Below, piece after piece: positions 1 to 11,099 of a stretch of 64,000 bases of DNA. Made by a program: the position numbers and the translations under genes. The notes beneath the pieces are model-generated. The model was given only the letters and a program-made list of their open reading frames with translations, made no database searches and had not been told where the DNA came from. Source of the stretch: Peromyscus leucopus (lineage: Eukaryota; Chordata; Mammalia; Rodentia; Cricetidae). Each line of letters starts with the position of its first letter. The first letter of the stretch is position 1. Location of the stretch: the NCBI RefSeq assembly GCF_004664715.2, contig NC_051072.1, positions 45,306,142 to 45,370,141 of the forward strand, given 5' to 3'.

Positions 1-49
1 ACTTGTATGTATGTATGTATGTATGTATGTATGTATGCATGCATGCATT
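1..49. repeat. (TATG)n / (CATG)n microsatellite
   Basis: The window opens inside a tetranucleotide run (tatg repeated, then catg repeats). The left edge is cut by the window, so the full length is unknown. Confidence 0.95.
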
Positions 50-971
50 TTAATGAGAAGTAGTTAATGCTTATGAAACAAGAGTAAAGTAAGAGTGGCA
101 TGTAAGTTCAGAGGGGATGGGGCCTGTGATGTGAGCCTGCTTTATTAGTGAGTCCATAGTTTCCATTTCCTGGCAAATGTTCAAGACGAAAGAATGTCTT
201 ACCCTCATGCATCTCTATTCTTGTCTCCTGGGCTCTTCTGCACCAAGTAATTTGAAACATCCTGGATAAGAGGAGGAAGGAACTGCTAACCAGTTCCTAT
301 CACTCTGGAGATAAAGAGTGGCGGTCCATGAGGAATGATGTGGAGCTTCTTTGTAGGTCTCCATGGCCTCTGGGGAACTCTGGCTCCAACTGACCTGTAG
401 ATGTTCCAAGCTGGTGTCAGGGCCCATGGGCAGGCATCCATCTCAAATGTTCCTGTCTTCTGTTTAGGGGATGGGCCCATTCCTGTCAGCTGTGGGTCTG
501 AGGGATGGGTCCAGATTCAAGAAGACTTTCAGTTCGCCCCCAGGATACCAGAGGCAGTACAGGCTTGTGTTCTGAAACCACAGAACTTTTCTGGGGCTTC
601 TTCTGAGGTGCCCTAAAGTAGCAGTTCCCCAAGTGACCAGCGACAGCCACCCCCCCACCCCCTACCCCCACCTCCCGAGAACTTGTTTAAAATGCAGATT
701 CCATTCTCACCCAGAGACACATGTTGCAAGCTCTGGGGAGCCCTGGGGTGGTCTCAGCAGTGTGTGTTCTACCTCTGCTTCCTATGATACCGGTGCTTGC
801 TAGACACTGAGAGCTGTAAACAGACCTTCAGGAGCAGGAAGTGACCTTGGATTTCATCACTGATGCCTAGACTTGACCATCAGACTCCCTTCCCACTAAA
901 GGTGAACGCTCACATTAGGAGTCTACACAGTCTGCCTCAAACACACAGCAAGGAGCAGAAAACGCTATTGG
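50..971. other. Unique sequence, nothing recognised
   Basis: No repeat family or exon is recognised. A C-rich stretch lies near 647-675. Short open frames occur on both strands but overlap each other and match no protein I know, so I treat them as chance. Confidence 0.5.
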
Positions 972-1258
972 GGGCATGGGAGATGGTTCCATTGGTAAAA
1001 GGCTTGCCATGAAAACGTTAGGACCTGAGTTCACAACCTCGACCCAAAAAGCAGGGCAGAGTGGAAGAGTCTGTATTTCCAGCACTGACAGGATAGACAG
1101 GAGGATCCCTGAGGCTTACTGGTCAACCATGTAGCTTAACTGGTGAGTTCTAGATTCAATGAGAGTTCCTATTCTCCCCAGATTAGGTGGAGAGTATTTG
1201 AAGAAAACCTCCAACATCAACCTTTGTACACCCGTGCACACTCACCCACACAAACCTG
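972..1258 (+). mobile_element. B4-type SINE (tRNA-like head plus B1-like tail)
   Basis: A diverged tRNA-like head (gagatggttcc..attggtaaaaggcttgcc, then gacctgagttca) is followed by a B1-like half (tccagcac, aggaggatccctgagg, gtgagttctag) and ends in a CA-rich stretch. This order, ID-like head then 7SL-derived B1 then CA-rich tail, is that of rodent B4/B4A elements. It is old, judging by many mismatches to the consensus I remember. Confidence 0.7.
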
Positions 1259-1309
1259 TGGTGGGGGTGGGTGGGTGGGAAGAGAGGCCGTTAGGTGGTT
1301 TCTGTGTGG

Positions 1310-1590
1310 CCCTGCTAAGGTTTAAGTGGCACCCAAATGTTTCACAAATTGAAGTGGAAGTGTCGGCACAGCCATGCTGTACCACAAACAGCGATTCCGG
1401 CTGCAGCAGCCGTGTGGAGACCCCCGGACCAGCTGCTTGTTGCAAAGTTCTACCTGGGAAGCTGTCACCACGGCGCTTTGGCCCGCTCCAATTTCACTTG
1501 AGAATTTGCATAATTCATATCTTTGATTACCAGAACATTACCAGATTACATATTTAATAACCGAAATAGCAGTTCTCTACCTGTATGTGA
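1310..1590. promoter_or_regulatory. Candidate conserved noncoding element (enhancer-like)
   Basis: Non-repetitive, AT-rich but with retained CpGs (gcgattccgg, ccacggcgc). It carries a POU octamer (ATTTGCAT at 1504-1511) running into ATTCAT, and a TCF/LEF-like CTTTGAT at 1521-1527, all within about 25 bp. Such clusters on unique sequence are typical of developmental enhancers. Conservation cannot be seen from one genome, so this is inference. Confidence 0.35.
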
Positions 1591-1596
1591 GTGCTC

Positions 1597-1622
1597 TCTC
1601 TGTGTGTATGTGTGTATGTATG

Positions 1623-1662
<40 letters not shown>
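1597..1662. repeat. (TG)n/(GA)n compound microsatellite
   Basis: A short tgtg/tatg stretch passes into an uninterrupted GA run from about 1626 to 1660. Confidence 0.95.
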
Positions 1663-1734
1663 TTTCACTCATCAGATGTTAGGCTCGGTCTTTTCCCTCC
1701 TCCCATCCTTACTTTGTTCTTCCTTTTGCTTCTT

Positions 1735-1945
1735 TATGGCAGGCTGTTTGTGCGGCAGTTGCTTTATATTGATATAAACACACTCCCCTCTCCAACTGAA
1801 TAAATGTCAGGAGAGCAGCAGGAAGCCCAATCTCTCTTTGTTGTGTACTATCCCTTCGTAGCACATCCTATCCTTGCTATAAACAACTGCCAATGAATGA
1901 CAAGCCATATCTGCAGAACGCATAAAAGGAACCTAAGAGATCGTC
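1735..1945. promoter_or_regulatory. Candidate conserved noncoding block
   Basis: Unique sequence with homeobox- and forkhead-like words (gatataaacac, tataaacaac) and isolated CpGs. It lies close to the block ending at 1590, separated only by a microsatellite, so the two could be one element split by repeat growth. Weak, single-sequence evidence. Confidence 0.25.
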
Positions 1946-2426
1946 CACATTCCAACAGCAGCCCGGGGATGAGGGAGGGGACAGCCATAAACCCAGAGTG
2001 AACCTTTCCCCAAAGCAGGGTATCGTACCCTCTTGCTGTCTATGTGATCACGTTTACAGAGGCCTGGGTGGATAAACAGAGTGCAGAGGGAAGAGAGGAT
2101 GCTGGAGAAGGTGCAAGAGAAGGGCAGGTCCTGAGCTCACTTTAGCAGTAGAGAGGTTTGTGGGTTGGGTGATGTCCCCGCCATTTCTGGTTAGAAAGCG
2201 TCATCTTCCAACTCCGCAGTGTTCCCTTTCTAAGTGCTACTCTGGTAAGCAGACAGCTGATCGCTTAGTAAAAATCTTTCTCTTCCCCTTGAATGCAGCT
2301 TATTTCAGAATTTAACCCTAAGATCTCTGTGTTAATCCTCAAGCACCGAAGGAAAGAAGTCGGGGAGGGAAGGACAAGAAAAACAGCATCATTTTTGACC
2401 CTAAGTTCTAACCAAGAAGCCCAGGC
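1946..2426. other. Unique sequence, nothing recognised
   Basis: Moderately GC-rich sequence without a recognisable repeat, open frame or RNA. Confidence 0.5.
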
Positions 2427-2600
2427 ACCAGAGAGGAGGCTCAGAAGTTAAAAACACCTGCTGCTTTCGCAGAGGTCCTGAGTTCAGTTCTCAGTCCTTT
2501 CTGTCCTCTGCAGGTACCTGCCATCACGTGTACATACCCCAAAACAGACACACCTAAGTACACACATTTAAAAATGAAACTAAACCTTAAAAAAAGAAGA
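2427..2600 (+). mobile_element. B3/B2-type SINE
   Basis: The tRNA-derived head is visible (aggctcagaagttaaaaacacctgc, then agaggtcctgagttca as the box B region), followed by a shortened body and an A-rich end with a cttaaaaaaag tail. The body between head and tail is shorter than in full B3, so it is deleted internally. Confidence 0.75.
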
Positions 2601-2665
2601 CCAGAATCCTCTCTTTCACTGGAAAATTAACTAAACACTCGAGATGTGGTCCTCTATGGCTTGAG

Positions 2666-2700
2666 CGGGGGGGGGGGGTGCGGCGGGGGGGGGGGGGGGG
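2666..2700. repeat. (G)n tract
   Basis: Two long G runs interrupted only by tgcggc. It is G-quadruplex-capable on this strand and a common place for length error in assemblies. Confidence 0.9.
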
Positions 2701-3412
2701 ACACGACCACACAGAGTGACTCTGCTCTTAGCTATCATGCCCAGATCCAAATGAGGACATGATCTTCCCTCCACTGCTTAATTGATGCCTGGTGACAGCC
2801 TATATAGAGCAGATCCCAGCTTTATGGATGAAACTGGGCCTCTTCCTATAGACCTCTCTGGTAGTTAGAGAAAGGGCAATCTTTTATGAATAGGCCAATG
2901 TGTGTTGGCCTTTACCTGGTTGGCAGAATTCATTCGAGCAGTGCGTTTGTGAGTGTTTTTATATAAAACCTCTGTGTGCTTAATAAAGGTCAATGGAACA
3001 GTAGGCAGCCTGTTTCATCCCATTATGTCCCTGTCTCACTACAAAACAGCTTAGCCTCCAAACCTTCCTGACAATGGCTGGCTTTGAGGGAGGCCCTGCC
3101 ACAGAGCTCAGCATGGCAGGGCTGTCGTGCTGTTTTATTTACAGTTGTTTTCCTGGGTCACATCTGGATCCTGGGATGCACCAGGGTGGGTACAACTGTC
3201 CTTGAACTATGAGCAGGATCTCAATCAAATTTTTGGATAGTCTTGTGTTTCTGTAGCAGTCCCTGACCTGGAAATCCTGAGGATGTGGGCATTGGCAGGG
3301 CCGTGTTTGAGGGAAAAGACCCATAACGGCATTTAGGTTCTGGAATGGAGGGTAGTTCTAAAGAAATGAACCACCAGAACAAATCAGTGTGCCAGCTACC
3401 TTTCTCCTTGTT
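2701..3412. other. Mostly unique; possible LTR-like end at about 2880-3055
   Basis: At 2960-3000 a TATA-like word (tttatataaaacc) is followed about 20 bp later by a poly(A) signal (aataaa), the spacing seen in small rodent LTRs. I could not find matching ends or a target duplication, so this is only noted. Confidence 0.25.
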
Positions 3413-3772
3413 GTGGTTAAATACCGGACAAGCATGAATTTATTGAGAAAGATTTGCTGTGGCTCACAGTTTGAGCATGGAGTTCATGATGAGGGGAAAG
3501 GCATGGGCACAGGAAGGCCTCACAGCCATGCCAATGGGAGCATGGTTGTATCTTGGCAGATCTGAGCAGACCAGAAGAAGGAGGATGCCAGGACTCAGTT
3601 TATGTTTTTATTCATTCTAAGATCCTTCCAACCCATGGGATGATACTCAAATTCAGAGTAGCTTTTACCCCCTCAGTTAATCCCAGGAACACTCACCCCA
3701 AAGTATGCCTCACTAATGCCCTAGGCATTTCATAATCCATTGAAGGTGACAGTAGATCACCACGCCCACAAA
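3413..3772 (+). repeat. Rodent interspersed repeat, family uncertain
   Basis: The pattern 'tggttaaataccggacaagcat..tttattgagaaagatttgctgtggctcacagttt' followed by 'catgatgaggggaaaggcat' and ending 'ccattgaaggtgacagtagatcacc' matches a common rodent repeat that I can recognise but not name. Another diverged relative is at 13450-13815. Confidence 0.4.
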
Positions 3773-3927
3773 ACATTTTAAAATGTAAAATTATATTAGG
3801 ATGGATTTTAGGAGGGGACCTGAGGTGACATCATAGAGCCCTTGTTATGTGCTAACCGTCTCTGATAGTCCTTAATACAGTGGAGTCTCCCATTCCTTCC
3901 TCCCAGTAATCACCCAGTGTTGATATT

Positions 3928-4099
3928 TTTGTTTGTTTGTTTTTGTTTTTGTTTTTCGAGACAGGGTTTCTCTGTGTAGCTTTGCACCTTTCTTGGAACT
4001 CACTCTGTAGCCCAGGCTGGCCTCGAACTCATGGAGATCTGCCTGGCTCTGCCTCCCGAGTGCTGGGATTAAAGGCGTGCGCCACCACCGCCCAGCTCT
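3928..4099 (-). mobile_element. B1 SINE, full length, with target-site duplication
   Basis: Reverse-strand B1: T-rich tail, then gagacagggtttctctgtgtag, ggctggcctcgaactca, and gtgctgggattaaaggcgtgcgccaccac at the head end. A perfect 12-bp duplication (agtgttgatatt) lies at 3916-3927 and 4100-4111. It includes the cricetid-type cacctttct motif. Confidence 0.95.
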
Positions 4100-4111
4100 A
4101 GTGTTGATATT

Positions 4112-4459
4112 CTTATTGTCCCTAGTTAACCAAGTGAGTGAAGGGATGTGCCTGGGGTCATGGTGTACTTTAGTGGAGAACAAGAGAGTCTAAGCCAGGT
4201 TCCGTAAATCTAGCATCTATAACTTAACGCTTATTACAACTGAATCACGTTGTCCTGTTGTAGAGGGTAACCAATAGCATTGGCGAGAACTTGTAATGTT
4301 TGAGGGTAGGCCAAGGAACCTTTTTGGCCAAGGACTCAACAAGATGTAACCTATTCTTGGTACTTGGGTTTTACTTGGTAGCACATGGTACTTAATTGGG
4401 ACATTGTCACCCCTGTTATATTGCAAAGCCACTTAAATGATTTTATATAATTCAAGAAG
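4112..4459. other. Unique sequence, nothing recognised
   Basis: No repeat or coding signal recognised between the B1 and the start of the large L1 insertion. Confidence 0.5.
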
Positions 4460-4494
4460 CTTCTAGAATAGTAGTCTCCATGTGACTTTTCAGA

Positions 4495-5915
4495 AGGCTG
4501 TAGTGTTAGTGTCCCGTTCTATACCTTGACTCTTCCACCCCATTTAACCCTTTTTTAACACTGTCTTCTATTTTCCCTTCCTTGGAAGATCCCCCACCTC
4601 CCTCCTGGTCCCTTGCAAGTTACCTAACCACTGTGGATATTCTAAGTGAAACACACACATCTAACACTTAAAGGCTGACACCCACATATAAGATAAATCA
4701 TGCAGTATTTGTCTTTCTGGGTCTGGGTTACATCACTCGGGATGACTGTTTCAATTATCATAATTTCATTTTCCTTAACTGCTAAATAATATCCCATTGT
4801 GTAAATACACCACATTTTTATTATATATTTGTCAGCCAGTGGACATCTAGACCGTCTCCAATTTCTGGCTATTTTGAATAGAGAGCAGCATTGAACATGA
4901 GTGAGCAAGTATCATGCCCAAGAGTCTATAGCTGAGTCTTGTGGTAGATCTATTTTCAGCTTTTTAAGGAACCTCCACACTGATTTCCATACTGGCTGTA
5001 CCAGTTTGCATGCCCACCTGCAATGCATAAATGTTTCCCTTTCCCTAAACTGTTGCCAGCATGAGCTGTCACTCGTTTTATTAATCTTGGCCATTGTGAC
5101 TGGGGCAAGATAGAATCTCCAGGTCGTTTTAATTGCATTTTCCTGATGACTAAAGATGTTGAAGATTTAAAAAGTATTTCCCGGTCATTTGTGTTTCATC
5201 TTCTGAGAACTCTCTATTTCGTTCTATACCCCATTTCTTTCTTTTTTTCCCTCTGTACCCCATGTCTAATTGCTTTATTTTGTCTTGATGCTTAGCTTAG
5301 AGCTCTTTGCATATTCCAGATAATAACCCATTGTCAGATGTATAACTGGTAAATACTTTTCCTGTTTTGTAGGCTGTCTCTTCACTCAAATGATGGTGTC
5401 CTTTGCTACACAGAAACGTTTTGCTTCATGAAGTCCTATTTATTGTCAGTCTTAATGGCTAGGCTACTCGGGCCCTGTTCAGAAAGTCCTTTCCTGTGCC
5501 AATGAGTTCAAGCCGACTCCCCACTTTCTTTCCTATCAGATTCAGGGTATCTGGTCTTACATTGAGGTCTTTCATACATTTGGAGTTGGGTTTTGTGCAA
5601 GGGAATAGATGCAGCTCTATTTGTGTTCTTCTACATGCAGCTATCCAGCTTGACCAGCACCATTTCTTGAAGATGCTGTCCTTTTTCCAGTACGCAGTTT
5701 GGGTTTCTTCATAAGCAATCAGGTGTCCATATTATGTGTGATTGTGTTCAGGTTTTCAATTCTATTTAATTGATCAATGTGACTATTTTTTATGCCAATA
5801 CTATGCTGTTTTTATTACTATAGCTCTGCAATACAACCTGAAATCTGGGATGGTGATACCTCCAATAGTTCTTTTATTATTCAGGATTGTTTTGGCTATC
5901 CTGGTGTGTGTCTCT

Positions 5916-5961
<46 letters not shown>

Positions 5962-6556
5962 GTTAAGATTATTTTTTTCCAATTTCTGTGAAGAATTGTG
6001 TTGGAATTTTGATGAGGATTGAGTTGAATCTGTAGGTTGCTTTTAATAGGATGGCCATTTCCACAATATTAATCCTGCCAATTCATGAGCATGGAAGATT
6101 TTCCAACATCTTATGCCTTCTTTAATTTCTTTATTCATTGTCTTAAAGGTTTTACTATGCATGTCTTTCACTTGCTGGGTTAGAGTTATTCCAAGACATT
6201 TTTTTGAGGCTATTTTGAAAGATAACTGTTTGTCTGGTTTCTTTCTCAGTCTGTCAGTTGTATATAGGAAGGCTACTGACTTTTGTGTGTTAATTTTGTA
6301 TCTTGCTACTTTGCTGAAAATGTTCATTAGCTGTAGAATTTCTAGTGGGTTTTTAAATGTCTTTTATGTATAAAACCATGTCATCTGTAAATAAAGATGC
6401 TTTTGACTTCCTTTCCTATTTGAATTTCCTTGATCTCCTTCAGTTGTCTTATTGCTTTAGCTAATACTTCAGGCACTATATTGAATAGATATGGAAAGAG
6501 TAGGTAGCCTTTCCTTGTTCCTGATTTTAATGGAAGTGCTTTGAGCTTTCCTGAAG
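4495..6556 (-). mobile_element. LINE-1 ORF2 C-terminal half, inverted segment
   Basis: The reverse strand encodes decayed L1 ORF2 from just after the reverse transcriptase core to the C-terminus. Recognisable pieces are KINTQKSVAFLYT with KCLGITLTQQVKD (6043-6327), CKLVQPVWKSVWRFL in the C-terminal Cys-rich region (near 4960-5000), and MWCIYTMGYYLAV near the end (about 4770-4810). Frames are broken by many stops and indels and by a (GT)n expansion at 5903-5960. A purine-rich 3' UTR start seems to continue to about 4495. It abuts an oppositely oriented L1 3' UTR at about 6556, so both form one inverted insertion. Confidence 0.88.
5903..5960. repeat. (TG)n microsatellite inside L1 ORF2
   Basis: A TG/TC run has grown within the L1 ORF2 segment, where the family has no such repeat; it interrupts the ORF2 reading frame. 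Confidence 0.9.
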
Positions 6557-7445
6557 ACAGTACTGACTTATGTCATCGAACGTGGAGAAATTGAGCTGGT
6601 ACCCACCTAGAAGCTTCATTCCTACTTACTGGTGTTCATAATGTTGGAAGGCACTGTACACACTACCAGAGGAGAAAATTAATCATCAATCTCACCTAGC
6701 TATGAGCTCTGTGATCTATGGGAATGACCTGCCTGCACGATATATTTGTGCAATAGTGGCACACGCATTATAGGAGTAACCAATCACATCTTTAAAAAAA
6801 AATTCTGTTTAAGGCACACTCCATGAGATGAAATCTGTGCACAACACTGCTAGTGAGGGAAGAACCCGTGACTAGTTACATCGCAGGCCCTACTAATATT
6901 CTATCAAGTGTACATAGTAATAAAATGACTCCTAACTACGTATATCGCTATACCCATAGATTACTGAATTTCTCAGCCCTCAGAAGAGGAGCTGCTTCTT
7001 AGAGTAGATGACAATTAATTAACAAAGAGGCCTTCAACTGAATGATGTGCAGAGTGAGAGACTTTGGAGCGCTCATTCCTAAATGGAATGCCTTTACCAA
7101 TCTCCTCCCTCAAAACTCAGAGATCTATACCAAAGAGGAGAGGGAGGCTTATAAGAGGCAGATGTGGTGGATGTCTGCAAGGAAGTAGAGCTGATGCACC
7201 TATGGATACACAGAGACTGTGACAGTGTGCACAAGCCCTACACAAATTCAAACAAAATCCCAGAGCAGAGGAGGGAAGTAGGTACAAAGCCCCATTCCTA
7301 ACCAAGAAGATATTTTCAATTGGCATCTGCCGGGTGAGGAAAAGTCAGTCTTCTTCAGTAGAGTGATGCTGGGTTTATCAACCACACTCCAGGACGGGCC
7401 TCATGGTAAGGAGCAGTTGACTAACAAAACTGACTTCTTGTTTTT

Positions 7446-7491
<46 letters not shown>

Positions 7492-7740
7492 TGTGAGTGT
7501 GTGTTTCTATGTGCTTTTTTGCTATGATTTGGTGTGTGTTATTGTCTTGTTTTTATTTTGTTTTAACTTTTTTTTGTTTGAACAAGAAATATGAAGTTGT
7601 GTGGGGAGGATCTGGGAGGACTTTGGGGAGGGGAAAGAATATGTTCAAAATATATTGTAAAAAATAAAAAAACAACAACAAAATATATTGTAAAAAATAA
7701 AAATATAATCAAAATAAATAGATAAATAAATAAAATAACA
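6557..7740 (+). mobile_element. LINE-1 3' UTR and A-rich tail (direct segment of the same insertion)
   Basis: Matches rodent Lx-type L1 3' UTR as I recall it: 'ggtacccacctagaagc', 'aaggcactgtacacactacc', 'gatctatgggaatgacctgcc', 'gcaatagtggcacacgc', later 'tcttcttcagtagagtgatgctggg' and the terminal 'atctgggaggactttggggagggg' followed by 'tcaaaatatattgtaaaaaataaaa' repeats. It contains a (CT)n run at 7448-7488. The strand is opposite to the ORF2 segment on its left. Confidence 0.85.
7448..7488. repeat. (CT)n microsatellite
   Basis: About 40 bp of uninterrupted CT inside the L1 3' UTR, at a pyrimidine-rich point of the family consensus. Confidence 0.95.
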
Positions 7741-7761
7741 AGAAGAAAAAAAGAATCTTAA

Positions 7762-7905
7762 GGCTAGAGAGTTGCCTCAGTGCTTAAGTGCTCTTTCAGA
7801 GGACCTGGGTTGGGTTCCTAGCATCCATGTAACAGTTAACAACCATTTGTAACTCCAGTTCTGGGGGATCTGATACTCTTGGCATAAAATAACTTTTTTT
7901 TTTAA
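7762..7905 (+). mobile_element. B3/B2-type SINE, 3'-shortened
   Basis: The head 'ggctagagagttgcctcagtgcttaag' (box A region) and 'agaggacctgggttgggttcc' (box B region) are followed by 'caaccatttgtaactccagttctgggggatctgatactctt' and an abrupt T-rich run instead of the normal tail. It sits directly after the L1 tail. Confidence 0.8.
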
Positions 7906-8329
7906 GGATGCACCTTAGAGTTTAACATGCATAGTGAATCTAAACTACCTCACTATCTTGTCAGCAGTAGATGCGACTGCTGGGCTGCTCCAGTCATCTA
8001 GATGCTTTTAGAGAGGAGAGGAATGATCCTTCCTCTGTCCCCAAGCCGCTCAAAGTGTCTCTGGTTGTGCTATCTGCCCTGACTGCTCAGCCCTTCCCAT
8101 GGACCCAGGAAGAGGACTAGGGGAGGGGTGCCCAGAATTTCCAATGTGATGCTTACTTCCAGGATACTGAGAAGGTCTTTATGTCCATGTCCCACCCTCC
8201 GCCCCTTCATCATCATGCCCTTCAGGACCAGGCATGCAGCAAAAAGAACATCAGAGCCATCCTGTTGATTTCACACCCCAAGCCCTCTTCTTCCCAGCTC
8301 TGTCCTCATTTTTAAAGTCACATCTTACA
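7906..8329. other. Unique sequence, nothing recognised
   Basis: No repeat or coding signal recognised. Confidence 0.5.
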
Positions 8330-8540
8330 GCCGAGTGAGACATTTTTGGGCCGCTCTCATTGCACTAGTGTGATAGAAACAGTCCTGGACAATTAGTGCC
8401 AAAGTCTGGACACGCTTTGTGTGGTATTCAGCAATTCATTAGGTTTAATGAGCAGCTCTTCTTCACTCTGGTGCCGAATCTTTCCTCATTACGTACAGTA
8501 TACAATTAGTCAAGGGAGGTGATCTGTTGAAATGCTTGTT
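8330..8540. promoter_or_regulatory. Candidate conserved noncoding element
   Basis: Unique AT-rich sequence with several retained CpGs (ccgctctc, acacgc, gccgaatc, acgtac) and two copies of the homeodomain word ACAATTAGT (8389-8397 and 8502-8510), plus CATTAGG and TTTAATGAGC. The paired identical homeobox words on unique sequence suggest an enhancer. Not provable from one sequence. Confidence 0.38.
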
Positions 8541-9924
8541 CAGTTCACGCTTCACCCCGTCATGTGTGCCAGAGGCACCATGTTTCCAGAGAGAGAGAGT
8601 TCAGAATCTCCAGCTCAGGTTGCGGAAGGTGCAGCTGGGCCTCTGTTCATTGAAGCCAGGACAGTCCCAGTTCCAGGCAGGTTCACAGTCCTGTGGACAG
8701 TTTGAAGTGCTGGAATATACTGGAACAGCAAGAAAGAACTCTCCATGCTGGTAAGGCCTCAAGAGCTCGGGACTGAGGCAGGCTGAGGGGATGTGTGTGA
8801 CAGGCACTTTCAATCCCTTCTCCAAAGTGCCAATTTTAACTTCCTCTGCAATATGCAGGGAAATTGTTCTTTCTCAGGGCACAATTGCTTTGTTCAGATG
8901 AGGAACCATTCACCTGGAGTATTGTCGGCCTGGGAACCAGGCAATCGCCCCGGTGAGATGAAGATTTATCTTGTACCTGGGATGTCTTAACAATCTTTCC
9001 ATCACTTCATTACAAGGTTATGCTTCCATGCCCCTTGCCTCTTGACAGGCAGCATGGCGTTCTCTTGCCTTTGCCTGTTTGATTTTCTTTTGTCCCCCTG
9101 CCATGTATCTTGCAGAGGGAGGAGTTTGAATCGCTGGTGACAAAGATATAGACTCAGAAATCATTTAGAAGCAGCTGGAGCAGGGCTGCACACATCCATG
9201 AAAAGACCTAGAAGGCTGGTGGATTTGCTTCCTGCACAAACAGATTGTCTTTTCCTTCTGAGTAAGGAGATGGGAAGAAGTCACAGCACATGGCCACCGC
9301 AGTGTTCCAAACGCCCCTTGATTTAGTCAGTCACCCCCAGTGTGTGCTGTCCCCCCACAGGCTGGCAGCAGTCGTGGCTCTGCTCTGCTTCTCTCGTTTG
9401 TCATTTTCACTCAGAAACTCCTTCTCTAGGTCTCCTTCATTTTCTCCTCCGCTTTCTTCCTGCTTTCTCTCAGCTCTCTCTCTGTCTGGGCAGCCCTCAT
9501 CCTCCTTGTCCTCTCTCTCAGGGCTCTGCTTTTTCCTCCACTAAACCTGACAAATAACTCTAGATGTGATCCACCATGCAATCCCAGCATGATCACCTCG
9601 ACGCCTTTCTTACACCTGGGTCCCAGTGAAATGCCTTTACAAGTCAGAGTGACGGCTACCTCTCTCTCCAAAGATTTGAGTCCATCATAGTACTCCAAAC
9701 ACAAAACAGATTGAAACCGCTCATGAAGGGAACATACATGCCCTGCACCCAGGTTGTGTTCTGGTTCCACCTAAATGGGTTGAGGCTCTGTTCCCTTCCT
9801 GAACTCTCCAGGAAGCCAGACTTGCTACTGCGTGGGAGTGGAGGGTGGGGTGGGTGCTCAGGGTTGGGTGGGGGGCTGGCTTTCACCTCCATCTGGCTCT
9901 GCTTCCTAATGGTAGCTCAACCTT
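8541..9924. other. Unique sequence, nothing recognised
   Basis: Mixed-composition sequence. The pyrimidine-rich 9360-9540 gives open frames of low complexity (Ser/Leu/Phe-rich) that are not gene-like. A purine/G-rich patch lies at about 9838-9880. Confidence 0.45.
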
Positions 9925-10050
9925 GAGCTTTACAGCCCCATCTGCAAACTGGGGATGGCAATGGCAGCATAGACTACACAGGCTTGTTACGGGGCTGAGA
10001 TGGAATGATTTATGCAAAATGTCTAGTGTGGAACACTGGATGCATTATGA
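9925..10050 (+). mobile_element. MIR SINE fragment
   Basis: The sequence 'atctgcaaactggggatggcaatggcag' followed by 'aggcttgttacggggctgagatggaatgatttatgcaaa' and 'gtgtggaacactgg' fits the 3' half of MIR (tctgtaaaatggggat..ttgttgtgaggattaaatgagata). Ancient and diverged. Confidence 0.6.
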
Positions 10051-10626
10051 GAATGATGAATTTTTACATTGATCAAATACTACAAAGGAGAAGACAGTCT
10101 ACTTTTGACATGCTGTTCTCTGTTACACATAGTCCTCACTCACTATCTATGGAACAATTCATGAATCAGTTCTCCCTTTCCCACCCCTGATTTTATTTTT
10201 GACCCTTGACACTTGTGTTTTCCAGTGCCCTGGATCAGCTCGAACTGGCTTCATACAACCTAACCCCTGGGAGAAAAATAGCTTTTCTTCAACAACACAA
10301 AAAGATTTTTTTTCTACCAGTAAAAAACTGTAATAATCATTATTGATATGATATGAACAAGTGGCCCTATGATGTTCAGTGAGGACTTTAGCTATGAGGT
10401 TTTAGAACACTCTCCTTTAACACAAATAGCCGTAAAGAGTTGATGTCAAACACACAGAATAGTTCACATTCCTTCACATTAACAGACCCTCTCCTCATTA
10501 ACTCAGTATATTTGGCACAATGTATTTTTTTTTTAAAAAATGTTTCAACATTGGAGCTAGTGGCTAGATAGTTTATATTTGTTCCTAATTAAAAAAAAAA
10601 AACCCTTAAGATCCCCAGTCTATTGA
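10051..10626. other. Unique AT-rich sequence, nothing recognised
   Basis: Contains short homopolymer runs only; no repeat family or gene recognised. Confidence 0.45.
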
Positions 10627-10740
10627 CTGTAATCCCACCCTCAAAAAGTGGAGGCAGGAGGATCTGAACTTCAAGGTAATCTTTCCTCCTTACTGAGGCT
10701 GACTTGGGCTATGTGAGATCCCATCTCAGAAAATAAAGTG
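10627..10740 (+). mobile_element. Diverged B1-like SINE
   Basis: 'gtaatcccaccctcaaaaagtggaggcaggaggatctgaacttcaagg' then 'gggctatgtgagatcccatctcagaaaataaa' follows the order of B1/proto-B1 (7SL-derived). No flanking duplication found; old copy. Confidence 0.6.
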
Positions 10741-11099
10741 ATAAAAACAGCAAAACCAACTCTCAGGACGCTGCCCTGGGCCCTCATGTATAGGTTTCTG
10801 CTGGAAATATGTTTTGGTGGTACCATTCTGTTTTCCTTGTGAGTCCTTCGGATTTGAGGGGACTGAGTTCCATTTTCATTTGTTTTGGATGTGTAGTGGT
10901 GGTGACAGTGGCCTTGGGAGTGGCTGCCTGTCAGCCAGTTAGTCCTGTTCCTGCTACCTGCGCCCCCCTTTATTCCTTACTATCAATCTTTTTAGAAATT
11001 TTCCTTTACGAAGTGAATGAATGAATGCAGTTCTCTGTGCTGCCCCCTCAGTCTGACTCAGCACCGATTGAGCCCTGGAAAGTTCTGTCTAGTCCTTTG
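10741..11099. other. Unique sequence, nothing recognised
   Basis: No repeat or exon recognised; the 71-residue open frame at 10809-11024 has no recognisable domain. Confidence 0.45.
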
